Shown: positions 16,057 to 23,904 of the stretch, piece after piece
Numbering within the stretch: position 1 is the first letter of the stretch
How the letters are laid out: each line of letters opens with the position of its first letter
NCBI RefSeq assembly: GCF_018326265.1
Contig: NZ_AP023360.1
Span: forward strand, 5,427,501 to 5,491,500
Length of the DNA stretch: 64,000 nucleotides
DNA from: Catellatospora sp. IY07-71
GTDB taxonomy: Bacteria > Actinomycetota > Actinomycetes > Mycobacteriales > Micromonosporaceae
Direction: 5' to 3'
Notes under the pieces: generated by a model
What the model was told of the DNA's origin: nothing
Databases searched by the model: none
What the model saw: the letters and a program-made list of their open reading frames with translations, nothing else
Position numbers and translations under genes: made by a program

Positions 16057-17946
16057 TCACCACTGTGCTGATCGAGGCGTCAACAGGGGCCGCAGCGCCT
16101 CCAGCACCGCCGGATCCTCGATGGTGGACGGGGCCGACTCGTCCCGCCCGTCCGCCATCGCGCGCATCGTCTTACGCAGGATCTTGCCGGACCGCGTCTT
16201 GGGCAGCGCGGACACGACGTCGACGGCGGACGGCGCCGCGATCGGGCCGATCTGCTCGCGCACCAGCCGGATCAGCTCCTGGCGCAGCGCGTCCACCTCG
16301 ACCCGGGCGCCGGCCTTGAGCACGACCAACGCCCTCGGCACCTGCCCCTTGACCGAGTCGTGAACACCGATGACCGCGCATTCGGCCACGGCCGGGTGAC
16401 CGGCGAGCACCTGTTCCATCGCACCGGTCGACAGGCGGTGGCCGGCGACGTTGATGACGTCGTCGATACGGCCCATGACGTAGAGATAGCCGTCGGCGTC
16501 GACGTGCCCGCCGTCGCCGGTCAGGTAGAAGCCCGGGTGCGCGGACAGGTATGACTCCACGAACCGGGTGTCGTCGCGCCACAGCGTCGGCAGCGTCCCC
16601 GGCGGCAGCGGCAGCCGGATCACGATCTCCCCGTCCTCGCCGGCCGGCACGGGCCTGCCCAGCGAGTCGACCACGCGCACGTCATAACCCGGCACGGGCA
16701 CCGTCGCGGAACCGGGCCGCGGTTCACGCGGCTCCAGCCCCATCAGGTTCGCGGCGACCGGCCAGCCCGTCTCCGTCTGCCACCAGTGATCGACGACGGG
16801 CACGCCCAGCAGCCGCGCCGCCCAGCCGTACGTATCCGGGTCCAGGCGCTCGCCGGCGAGGAAGAGATACCGCAGGCCGGACAGGTCCGCGTCCTGAACC
16901 CGCAGCCCCTCGGGGTCGTCACGGCGGATCGCCCGGAACGCCGTCGGCGCGGTGAACAGTGCCTTGACCCCGTGCTCGGCGATGACCCGCCAGAACGCAC
17001 CGGAATCCGGCGTGCCCACCGGCTTGCCCTCGTAGAGCACCGTGGTGCAGCCGGTGATCAGCGGCCCGTACACGATGTAGGAGTGCCCCACCACCCAGCC
17101 GATGTCGGACGCGGCCCAGAACACCTCGCCGGGGTGGGTGTCATAGATGTACTTCATGCTCCAGCGCAGCGCCACGGCGTGCCCGCCGTTGTCCCGGACC
17201 ACCCCCTTCGGGCGGGCGGTCGTGCCGGAGGTGTAGAGGATGTAGAGCGGGTCGGTCGCCGCGACCGGTACGCAGCCGGCGGGTTCGGCCGCGGCCATGG
17301 CCTCGGACCAGTCGACGTCACGTCCCGCCGTCAGCGCCGCGGCGGCCTGCGGCCGTTGCAGGATCACACAGGCACGCGTCTCATGAGCCGCCGTCTCGAT
17401 CGCACTGTCGAGGATCGGCTTGTACTCGATGACCCGGTTGACCTCGATGCCGCACGACGCGGACACGATCACGGCAGGCTCGGCGTCCTCGATGCGCAGC
17501 GCCAGCTCGTGAGCGGCGAACCCGCCGAACACCACCGAGTGCACGGCTCCGATCCGCGCGCAGGCGAGCATCGCGACGACCGCCTCCGGCACCATCGGCA
17601 TGTAGATCAGCACCCGGTCGCCCTGCTCCACACCCAGGCCCCGCAGCACCCCGGCGAACCGCGCCACCTGGTCGAGCAGCTCGGCATAGGTCAGCGTCCG
17701 GTCGGCACCGGTGACCGGGGTGTCGTACACGAGCGCGGCCTGCTCGCCTCGGCCGTCGCGTACGTGCCGGTCGAGCGCGTTGAAGCACGTGTTGAGCACA
17801 CCGTCGGGAAACCAGCGGTAGAACGGTGGCCGCGTGTCGTCCAGCACGGTGGTGGGTGCGCGGAACCACTCGATGTCTGCGGCCGCCTCACCCCAGAAGC
17901 CGGTGGGGTCCTGGATACTGCGGCGGTACGCCTCCGTGTAGTCCAT
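16057..17946 (-). CDS. prpE: Propionyl-CoA/acetyl-CoA synthetase (PrpE type)
   Basis: A 629-aa member of the adenylate-forming superfamily that activates short-chain acids to acyl-CoA via an acyl-AMP. Motifs: YILYTSGTTARPKGVV (P-loop), WWQTETGWP (adenine-binding motif), YLTGDGG (ribose-binding Asp), MGRIDDVINVAGHRLSTG (hinge) and PKTRSGKILRK, whose final lysine catalyses adenylation. The N-terminal YTEAYRRSIQDPTGFWGE and VVRDNGGHAVAL favour the PrpE subgroup over Acs. The ATG at 17946 follows GGAGGG by 8 bases; a GTG at 17955 is in frame but worse placed. It is followed, after about 180 bp, by the CBS and FHA-dioxygenase genes on the same strand. Propionate and acetate are both plausible substrates. 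Confidence 0.85.
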   Translation of the reverse strand: MDYTEAYRRSIQDPTGFWGEAAADIEWFRAPTTVLDDTRPPFYRWFPDGVLNTCFNALDRHVRDGRGEQAALVYDTPVTGADRTLTYAELLDQVARFAGVLRGLGVEQGDRVLIYMPMVPEAVVAMLACARIGAVHSVVFGGFAAHELALRIEDAEPAVIVSASCGIEVNRVIEYKPILDSAIETAAHETRACVILQRPQAAAALTAGRDVDWSEAMAAAEPAGCVPVAATDPLYILYTSGTTARPKGVVRDNGGHAVALRWSMKYIYDTHPGEVFWAASDIGWVVGHSYIVYGPLITGCTTVLYEGKPVGTPDSGAFWRVIAEHGVKALFTAPTAFRAIRRDDPEGLRVQDADLSGLRYLFLAGERLDPDTYGWAARLLGVPVVDHWWQTETGWPVAANLMGLEPREPRPGSATVPVPGYDVRVVDSLGRPVPAGEDGEIVIRLPLPPGTLPTLWRDDTRFVESYLSAHPGFYLTGDGGHVDADGYLYVMGRIDDVINVAGHRLSTGAMEQVLAGHPAVAECAVIGVHDSVKGQVPRALVVLKAGARVEVDALRQELIRLVREQIGPIAAPSAVDVVSALPKTRSGKILRKTMRAMADGRDESAPSTIEDPAVLEALRPLLTPRSAQW

Positions 17947-18175
17947 GATCGGCACCCTCCGGCAATGCGTGGACCGGCGGCGGGCCGGATGCCCTTCCGG
18001 CTCGGGCCAGCCAGGTTCGGCGTTCGTCGACCTTCGTCACGGACGTGCCGTCCTGAGTACCCCGGATGGCGCCGGATGATGCATCCGGCACGCGCCTGAG
18101 TGTCGGCTCACCAGAGGGCAGCGTCACCATTGCGGCAAAGTCGATTGCCAGAAACGTGTCCCCTGCGCCGCGACA

Positions 18176-18204
18176 CGGCCGGGAGGGTGCCGCCCTCCCG
18201 GCCG
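18176..18204 (-). terminator. Perfect 12-bp stem hairpin
   Basis: CGGCCGGGAGGG (18176-18187) and CCCTCCCGGCCG (18193-18204) form a perfect 12-bp stem with a 5-base loop. It lies 6 bases beyond the stop of the M23 peptidase gene on the minus strand and probably ends its transcript. Confidence 0.75.
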
Positions 18205-18210
18205 CACTAG

Positions 18211-19413
18211 TCAGCACCAGCCGTTGACCGCTCCGTTCACGCCGGTCCACAGGAACGCGTCGGAGACCCAGCTGCCGTCGGTGAGGCGGTTCCACAGGGC
18301 GGTGGCGCCGTACCGGCCGGTGTGGGTCGTCCCGTTGGCCGAGCAGGAGATGCTCACGGTCGCGCCGTCGGCCAGCGAGCCGAGGGCGGCGTAGCCGGTG
18401 CCGGGACCGGCGCGCCGGGTGAGCGTCCCGCCGCCGTTGGCGTCGACGATGCCCTGGGTGAAGCCGAGGACCCCGTAGTTGTAGAGGCCGCTGCCGACAC
18501 CCGCCCAGGCTGATCCGTGGCGAGCCCCGCCCTGGTAGGCGGCGCCGCCGACGAACACCCACTTACCGATGGCGTGGTCGCTGATCGGCACGTAGGCGCT
18601 GTTCTGGCGCAGTGCGAAGTGGACGTGCCGCCCCGATGCCGCGCCGCCGCAGGTGACGTCGGTGCCGGTGTAGCCGAGGTACGCCCCCTGCGCGACGGCC
18701 GCCCCGTTGACGGAGATGCTGCTCCACAGGTGGTAGTAGTCGGTCGAGTAGCCGCGGTCGTGGATGACGCGGATCCAGCCCTGGCACATCGTGTACGCCG
18801 TGCCGCCGCGCGCCGCCCGCACCACCTGGTCGCCGCCGGCCAGGTCGATCGAGCTGAACGGGGTTTCGCCGCCGCCCCACCCGTGCGGTCCGCCCGACAG
18901 CGTCCAGGTCTGCCCGATCGTGAAGGGCAGCGCCATACCGGTGCGGAAGTCCCCGCCGGCGAACGCCGGGGCGGGGCTCGTGAACACCTCCCGCTCATGC
19001 TGCGTGACCACCGGCGACTCGGCGGCCAGGGCGGCGAACGCGGCCTCGCCGTCGAAGGCGACCCGCCATCGGCCGGCCTCGGCCCGCGCGACGAAGATCG
19101 AGCCGGTCGGGTGGGCGTCGTGGGTACGCGGCGCGATCAGGACGGCCGTGCCGAAGGCCCAACTCCCGCTCCGGCGGGTGATCGTCACGCGGGCGTCGTC
19201 ACCGGTCGCGGGTGCCGCTGCCGTGATCGCGGTCTGGGCGAGAAGCCTCGCGGTGACCGCTTTGGTGACGGCTGCGTCGGAGCGCGGTGCGGCCTGCGCG
19301 GCCACCGGTGCGGCGACGACGAGGCTTGCCGCCATCAGCAGTATCGCCAGGCGTCGAGCCTGCCTTCGAGGACAGGCAGCCCGGGACTTCCACGAATGTA
19401 AATATACCGTCAT
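18211..19413 (-). CDS. Secreted LasA-like M23 family metallopeptidase
   Basis: A 400-aa secreted protein with a long n-region, a hydrophobic core (LAILLMAASLVVAAP) and a cleavage-like AAQAAP site. The peptidase domain shows the M23 zinc ligands: PHGWGGGETPFSSIDLAGG (His and Asp), and the later GRHVHFAL H-x-H motif. The order and spacing resemble LasA/beta-lytic proteases, which cut glycine-containing peptide bridges in cell walls. The C-terminal 90 residues look like an SH3-type wall-binding domain (RRAGPGTGYAALGSLADGATV). The ATG at 19413 gives an unusually long n-region, and an AT-rich GTATATTTACATTC inside the first codons could be a promoter; the real start may be further in. A strong terminator follows. 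Confidence 0.8.
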   Translation of the reverse strand: MTVYLHSWKSRAACPRRQARRLAILLMAASLVVAAPVAAQAAPRSDAAVTKAVTARLLAQTAITAAAPATGDDARVTITRRSGSWAFGTAVLIAPRTHDAHPTGSIFVARAEAGRWRVAFDGEAAFAALAAESPVVTQHEREVFTSPAPAFAGGDFRTGMALPFTIGQTWTLSGGPHGWGGGETPFSSIDLAGGDQVVRAARGGTAYTMCQGWIRVIHDRGYSTDYYHLWSSISVNGAAVAQGAYLGYTGTDVTCGGAASGRHVHFALRQNSAYVPISDHAIGKWVFVGGAAYQGGARHGSAWAGVGSGLYNYGVLGFTQGIVDANGGGTLTRRAGPGTGYAALGSLADGATVSISCSANGTTHTGRYGATALWNRLTDGSWVSDAFLWTGVNGAVNGWC

Positions 19414-19538
19414 CGTTGTACGGTAAGGCCCACTCGTGAAGCTTGTCTACGTCGGACGGTCTGGTGATGAAGGAAAGATGCCGGCCGCCGTGCGGGCCCG
19501 GCGGCCCTGCCGCCAGGTGCCGGGCCCGTGCCGGGCGC

Positions 19539-19904
19539 TTACTGAGCCGAGTCCGCCACGGGACGGAATTCGTGGACGACCTCGATGAGCCCGACGATGT
19601 GCCGGTTGAACTCGTCCAGCTCGTCAGCGGGCACCCACAGCTCGAGAATGTCGCGCCCGCCGGCCTGCTGGACCGGGTAGCGGGCGGCGAACCTCCGGTC
19701 GACCTCGAAGCGGGTGACGTACCCGACGCCCGAGGCCGGCACGTTCCAGTCCCGCGCGATCATGATCGCGTACTGCTCGTTGAGGACGGGATAGAAGATC
19801 GGCTGGTCGGGCAGGCGGGGCGGCCACGCCTTCCAGCCGGAGGCGCGCACGAGTTCAAGCTCCTGGGGCCCGGTCGGTCGCCACAGGGTCATCGTCTCCG
19901 TCAT
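19539..19904 (-). CDS. Conserved small protein often labelled ADP-ribosylation/crystallin J1
   Basis: A 121-aa soluble protein beginning MTETMTLWRPTGPQELELV, with the conserved core WPPRLPDQPIFYPVLNEQYA, IARDWNVP.SGVGYVTRF and ELWVPADELDEFNRHI. I recognise this pattern from a widespread actinobacterial and proteobacterial family that databases label ADP-ribosylation/crystallin J1; it has no ADP-ribosylglycohydrolase catalytic residues and its function is unproven. The ATG at 19904 gives the usual family length; GGGGGT lies upstream as a weak ribosome site. It is separated by about 100 bp from the fragment upstream and by 125 bp from the M23 gene downstream on the same strand, with no clear operon link. 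Confidence 0.7.
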   Translation of the reverse strand: MTETMTLWRPTGPQELELVRASGWKAWPPRLPDQPIFYPVLNEQYAIMIARDWNVPASGVGYVTRFEVDRRFAARYPVQQAGGRDILELWVPADELDEFNRHIVGLIEVVHEFRPVADSAQ

Positions 19905-20002
19905 CGCGTACCCCCATCCTGGTCGAGGCAGGGTACCGGCTCGTCGAGGACGCAGACCACCGGTATTCGGGCGCACGGCATGGTCGCGGACCATCGCCGG
20001 CC

Positions 20003-20296
20003 TTATCGCCGCCAGCCCCAGATCTCCATCTCGGAGTCCGCGGCCGCGGCCAGCAGCCGCCGGGCCCACCCGTAGGTCATCGGCATCCAGTTGAAGTGGT
20101 AGTCGCGTCCGACGATGTCGGACAGCTCCACCAGCTTGAGCATCTCGACCACCGCTGCCAGGGGCTTGGCATGCCGCCACGCCTGCCACAAGACGTCCGG
20201 TGCCACCGAGGCGGCCCAGGTCTGCACGAACGCGGTGACGTGTGCCCGCGCCGCGGGCTCGGTCATGTCGAGCAGCCACGATGCCAGGTCGAACAT
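20003..20296 (-). pseudogene. C-terminal remnant resembling an aminoglycoside/APH-type phosphotransferase
   Basis: A 97-aa reading frame beginning MFDLASWLLDMTEPAARAH. The pattern (F-D-L-A-S, then helices ending in PLAAVVEMLKLVEL) is what follows the catalytic HGD and DW motifs in APH-fold phosphotransferases, yet those motifs are absent. An in-frame TAA lies six codons before the ATG, and upstream DNA belongs to a divergent lipoprotein gene, so the catalytic half is missing. No good ribosome site precedes the ATG. I infer a decayed gene; a genuine small protein of unknown function remains possible. Confidence 0.45.
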
Positions 20297-20351
20297 GTCC
20301 GGAAGTTGACTTTACGTTGCCGCGGTGAAGATCGTCTTCTGTCATGTACGG

Positions 20352-20891
20352 ATGACTCAGGTTCTGCGCCCGTCCCGCACGTTCGCCGTGCTCGCCCTGC
20401 TCGGCCCGCTCACCGTGGCGGCGTGTGGGTCGCCCGCAGCGGGGCCTGCGGCGAACCCGCCCGCACCGGCTGCCTCCGGCCCGTCCGGGTCGTCTCGTGC
20501 CGCCGCCGGGCTGCCGGACCTGTGCACGCTGCTGAGCCCTGCCGAGGTGGCGGACGCGGCCGGGACCGACATCCCGTTCCACCGTGCCGAGCCCGGCCAA
20601 GGCCTGATCATCTGCGCCTACCACCGGGGCACCGACGCCGCGTCGCCGGCGATCTACGTGCAGTACCAGCTCGGCGCGGCCGGCAGCGTCGACTCCGGCG
20701 TCGGCGCCGAGGAGCTGCGGATCTCGGGGATGCGCGCCAAGTGGTTCGAGCACGGCTCGCGGCTCCTGGTCGCCGTCGAGCAGGACCTGCTGATCGTCAA
20801 CCTCGGCATCGCCGGCAGGAACCTGCGCCGCGGCGACCTGCGTGCGCTGGCCGTCGAACTCGCCGGCCGTGCCCTGGCCGACCTGCGTTGA
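20352..20891 (+). CDS. DUF3558-like lipoprotein
   Basis: A 179-aa predicted lipoprotein. After a short basic start, the hydrophobic stretch TFAVLALLGPLTVAACGS ends in a lipobox (V-A-A-C), so signal peptidase II processing and diacylglyceryl anchoring on the outer face of the membrane are expected. A Pro/Ala/Ser-rich linker of about 30 residues leads into a domain starting DLCTLLSPAEVADAAG, typical of the actinobacterial DUF3558 family, with a paired cysteine later (IICAYH). Function is unknown. ATG 20352 gives a normal signal-peptide length; the GTG at 20325 would lengthen it. It is followed by the Ser/Thr kinase gene in the same direction after about 140 bp. Confidence 0.75.
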   Translation: MTQVLRPSRTFAVLALLGPLTVAACGSPAAGPAANPPAPAASGPSGSSRAAAGLPDLCTLLSPAEVADAAGTDIPFHRAEPGQGLIICAYHRGTDAASPAIYVQYQLGAAGSVDSGVGAEELRISGMRAKWFEHGSRLLVAVEQDLLIVNLGIAGRNLRRGDLRALAVELAGRALADLR

Positions 20892-21033
20892 CCGACCCTG
20901 CTGCCGTCTGCCTTCCTGCGGTCGGCCGCCTGAGCGTCTGGCCGTTCCCAGTATGCGATCACGGGGCCGGGGTGTCGGGGCACGACGCTATCGTCGGCGG
21001 GCCACCCGATCACAGCGAGGAGCGAGACAGCAC

Positions 21034-22464
21034 ATGCACAGCCCAGGAGCGCTGCTCGGCGGCCGTTACCGCATGGACGAGCGGATCGGCGCCGGTGGCA
21101 TGGGGGAGGTCTGGCGGGCGACCGACACGGTGCTCGGCCGCGTCGTCGCGGTGAAGACGGTGCTGCCCGCCCTGCTCGACGATCCGGCGTTCGTCCGCCG
21201 GTTTCTCGCCGAGGCGCGCGCGATGGCCGGGGTACGCCACCGCAACGTGGTCACCATCCACGACTACCACGGCGACGCCGGCAGCGCATACCTGGTGATG
21301 GAGCACGTCGAGGGCGAGTCGCTGTCGCAGACGCTCGCCCGCCACGGCCGGCTGACCGTCGAGTCCACCCTGGCCATGGTCGCGCAGACCGCCGAGGCGC
21401 TGCAGGCGGTGCACGACCGGGACATCGTGCATCGCGATGTCAAACCCGGCAACCTGCTGGTACGCCCCGACGGAACCATCGTGCTGACGGACTTCGGCAT
21501 CGCCCGAGCCCAGGAACACACCTCGCTGACCACGCCGGGCGGCATCCTGGGCACACCGTCCTACCTTGCTCCCGAACAGGTGCTCGGCCAGCCCGCCGGT
21601 CCGCGCAGCGACGTCTACGCGCTGGGCGTCGTGGCGTACGAGTGCCTGGCGGGACACCGCCCGTTCACCGGCGACAACCCCTTCGCGGTCGCCATGCAGC
21701 GGGTGAACCAGCCGCCGCCACCGCTGCGCGCCGACGTGCCCGCGCCCGTGGCCGCACTGGTCGAACGGGCGCTCGCGGCCGATCCCGAGCAGCGCTGGCC
21801 CTCGGCCGCCGCGCTCGCCGCGGCCGCCCTCGGTGTGCTTGGCGGCGCATCGCCCGAAGCGCAGGCCCCCTCCCCGGGCCCACACGCGAGTGACGCCACC
21901 GGTCCGGGCCGTGGAGTCGGCAGGACCGCCGCGCGCCGCCGGATCCCGGTGGTCGTCGCCGTGGCGGTCGCGCTCGTCATGCTGGCGGGCGGCGGTCTGG
22001 CCGGCTGGGCGGTGTGGCGCTGGAACTCGTCCCCTGGGTGGACGGCGCCGGGCGGGGCCACCACCGGTCAGCAGGTGCCCGCCGGCTTCGTGGCGTGCGG
22101 TGCGGCCGCCTGCCCGCCCACACCCGAGTGCTGGGCCGGCCTGTTCATGTCGAGCGGCACGGCGCAGCGGCCGAGGCGGCTCGCCTGCGATGAGCCGCAC
22201 AGCTGGGAGACATTCGTGGTGGGGGCGCTGCCGGCCGGGGCCGAGTTCACCGACCACAACAAGCTCATGGGCCGGGACGAGGTCGCCGCCCTCTGCTCCG
22301 AGCAGACCATGGCGCGGCGAACCCGGGCCGGTGCGACGACCGAAGGCTGGCGGCGCGAGGCCTGGCCGATCCAGATCGACCAGGACACCTGGCTGCTGTA
22401 CTGCCTGGCCGCCCGCAGCGAGGGCGGTCAGACCACCGGGTCGGTGTTCCAGACTGCCGGCTGA
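21034..22464 (+). CDS. Transmembrane serine/threonine protein kinase (Hanks type)
   Basis: A 476-aa PknB-like kinase. Residues about 10-270 are the catalytic domain: IGAGGMGEVW (glycine loop), VAVKTV (ATP lysine), HRDVKPGN (catalytic loop), DFGIA (metal aspartate), GTPSYLAPEQ (activation and P+1 region) and SDVYALGVV. After a Pro/Ala-rich juxtamembrane linker comes one transmembrane helix (PVVVAVAVALVMLAGGGLAG, about residues 308-328). The extracytoplasmic part of about 145 residues has six cysteines and no PASTA repeats, so its signal is unknown. ATG 21034 follows AGGAG and begins just before the kinase fold. In-window FHA protein and kinase could be functionally linked, but this is inference only. 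Confidence 0.9.
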   Translation: MHSPGALLGGRYRMDERIGAGGMGEVWRATDTVLGRVVAVKTVLPALLDDPAFVRRFLAEARAMAGVRHRNVVTIHDYHGDAGSAYLVMEHVEGESLSQTLARHGRLTVESTLAMVAQTAEALQAVHDRDIVHRDVKPGNLLVRPDGTIVLTDFGIARAQEHTSLTTPGGILGTPSYLAPEQVLGQPAGPRSDVYALGVVAYECLAGHRPFTGDNPFAVAMQRVNQPPPPLRADVPAPVAALVERALAADPEQRWPSAAALAAAALGVLGGASPEAQAPSPGPHASDATGPGRGVGRTAARRRIPVVVAVAVALVMLAGGGLAGWAVWRWNSSPGWTAPGGATTGQQVPAGFVACGAAACPPTPECWAGLFMSSGTAQRPRRLACDEPHSWETFVVGALPAGAEFTDHNKLMGRDEVAALCSEQTMARRTRAGATTEGWRREAWPIQIDQDTWLLYCLAARSEGGQTTGSVFQTAG

Positions 22465-22483
22465 CCGGCGCGGACCCGGCCCC

Positions 22484-22499
22484 GGCGGCGCGGGCCGCC
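22484..22499. terminator. Short GC hairpin between convergent genes
   Basis: GGCGGC (22484-22489) and GCCGCC (22494-22499) can pair around a 4-base loop, between the kinase stop and the convergent methyltransferase stop. It is only a 6-bp stem, so it is weak evidence. Confidence 0.3.
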
Positions 22500-22520
22500 A
22501 GGCTTGCCTGACGCGCGGTG

Positions 22521-23015
22521 TCAGCCGTGGCGCTCCGGTGGTGGCAGCAGGATCAGGGCGTGGTTCTTCGGGCCGCGGAACGCCAGCTCGACCTGCTCGG
22601 CCCGGCCGCCCAGGGCGCGGTGATGGGCGGTGATCGCGGTCAGCAGCTCATCGCGCCCGAGCTTGCGGTCCCTGTCCCAGAAGTTGCAGCAGGGCACGAC
22701 CAGCACGGGGCGCACCCGGGCCGAGTCCACCACCTCACGCAGCGCCTCGTCCGGATGCAGGCCGACGATCAGGTCGTAGTAGTCGGCCAGCGTCGCCAGG
22801 TACGGCTCCGCCCGGGCCGGCACGCCCTTGAGCGTCCAGCCGCGGGGGTCGACGACCTCGGCTTCCAGGCCGAACCGCTTACGCAGCAGCCGGGTCAGCA
22901 TGCCCTGCCCGCCGGCCACGTCGGCGACGTACCGGGCCTGCGGGAACCGTGCCGTGACGAACTCGGCGAGCACGTCGAAGCGGGTCTCGTCACCGTGGAA
23001 CCGGTGCCGGGTCAT
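22521..23015 (-). CDS. Small class I SAM-dependent methyltransferase-like protein
   Basis: A 164-aa protein. The N-terminal half has the Rossmann-type motif I VADVAGGQGMLTRLL followed by an acidic strand end (AEVVDPRGW). YYDLIVGLHPDEAL corresponds to motif IV in class I methyltransferases, and PVLVVPCCNFWDR resembles the later strand. The fold is shorter than usual, and substrate cannot be inferred; the NFW in place of the N-[PD]-P-[YF] signature gives no clue to nucleic-acid specificity. Start at 23015 (MTRHRFHGDETRFDVLAEF) fits the family N-terminus. It is convergent with the kinase gene. Confidence 0.7.
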   Translation of the reverse strand: MTRHRFHGDETRFDVLAEFVTARFPQARYVADVAGGQGMLTRLLRKRFGLEAEVVDPRGWTLKGVPARAEPYLATLADYYDLIVGLHPDEALREVVDSARVRPVLVVPCCNFWDRDRKLGRDELLTAITAHHRALGGRAEQVELAFRGPKNHALILLPPPERHG

Positions 23016-23904
23016 GGCGAGCGGCGTGAGCTGTCGATCATGTGAGAGTCCTCCTCCCGCCTTCGTAGACCATCAGATCACCCCTGCTCGAAGCCACCGG
23101 CACCGAGGTGGTGCCGTGCGGCCGGTCGGGCGGAGCGAGCGTCAATCGATCATCCACCGCAGCTTGCGCAGCTGCGCTCGGACCTGTTCGCGCCGCATCG
23201 GAGACACGCTGACGGTGTCACCATCCGCCGCAACCATCGACAGCGCCAGATGGCGTCACAGTGGTCCGATCCGCCGATGCCGACGCGTCAGGCGTCGCGC
23301 CAGTTCGAGGCGATACCAGTGCGGCATCGCACGACCTGACGCGCCAGCAGTGCGGCTGTCGGACCGACGGCGCCAGGCGGCCGGTCCGGCGCCTCGCATC
23401 GCATGGAGCCGCACCGTCATCCGCTCCACGACCGTCGGCCTCGCCGTGTCCGCACGGGCGGTGCAGAGCGCGAGAAGCCACGTGTCGCGGATTTCGTGGT
23501 CGATGTCGGCACGGAAGCTGACGCCGGCCAGCCTGCGCTCGGCTGCGCAGGGGCGGCGGCGAAGGACGAGCGGCAGGCAGACGGGCACGACTGCCCGGTT
23601 CTGGAGCATGGAGGTACACCCGTTCAGTGAGAAGTCCGCAGCAGGAAGGTGCGCGGCGCACAGGCGCGACGCGCGACAGGTTCAGCGCTCGGTGGTTCTC
23701 AAAGGGTGTACAACGGCCGGTCCTTGCCTTGACGACTTGGCTGGGCAGCAGGCTAGCGGCGCGCGGCAGCTCCGGTCCACCGATTTGCGGCCGGCATGTG
23801 GGCCCGGAAACCGGCCGCCCATGAGGCTTTCGCCTCAGGTCCGGCCCCGCCTCCGTAACTACGTTGAAACGACTCGTTCTTTCAGCGACGGCAGGAGGTC
23901 ATGC
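23016..23904. other. 889-bp stretch without a confidently identified gene
   Basis: Several frames are open by virtue of high GC, but none has a recognisable domain. The only frame with gene-like third-position GC is the 23256-23609 minus-strand frame listed separately. The last 60 bases hold the leader and GGAGG ribosome site of the DUF1996 gene. Confidence 0.5.
23256..23609 (-). CDS. Hypothetical basic protein (doubtful)
   Basis: A 117-aa frame, MLQNRAVVPVCLPLV at the start and RLTRRHRRIGPL at the end. Third codon positions are about 85-90% G/C through the first 75 codons, as in real genes here, then become less biased. There is no recognised domain and no good ribosome site (only GGGTG upstream). 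It may be a small unknown gene or chance. Confidence 0.25.
   Translation of the reverse strand: MLQNRAVVPVCLPLVLRRRPCAAERRLAGVSFRADIDHEIRDTWLLALCTARADTARPTVVERMTVRLHAMRGAGPAAWRRRSDSRTAGASGRAMPHWYRLELARRLTRRHRRIGPL

Noticed and set aside
23218-23661. 147-codon minus-strand frame overlapping the doubtful 23256-23609 gene
   Set aside because: Arg/Pro/Ser-rich with no G/C third-position bias or ribosome site.
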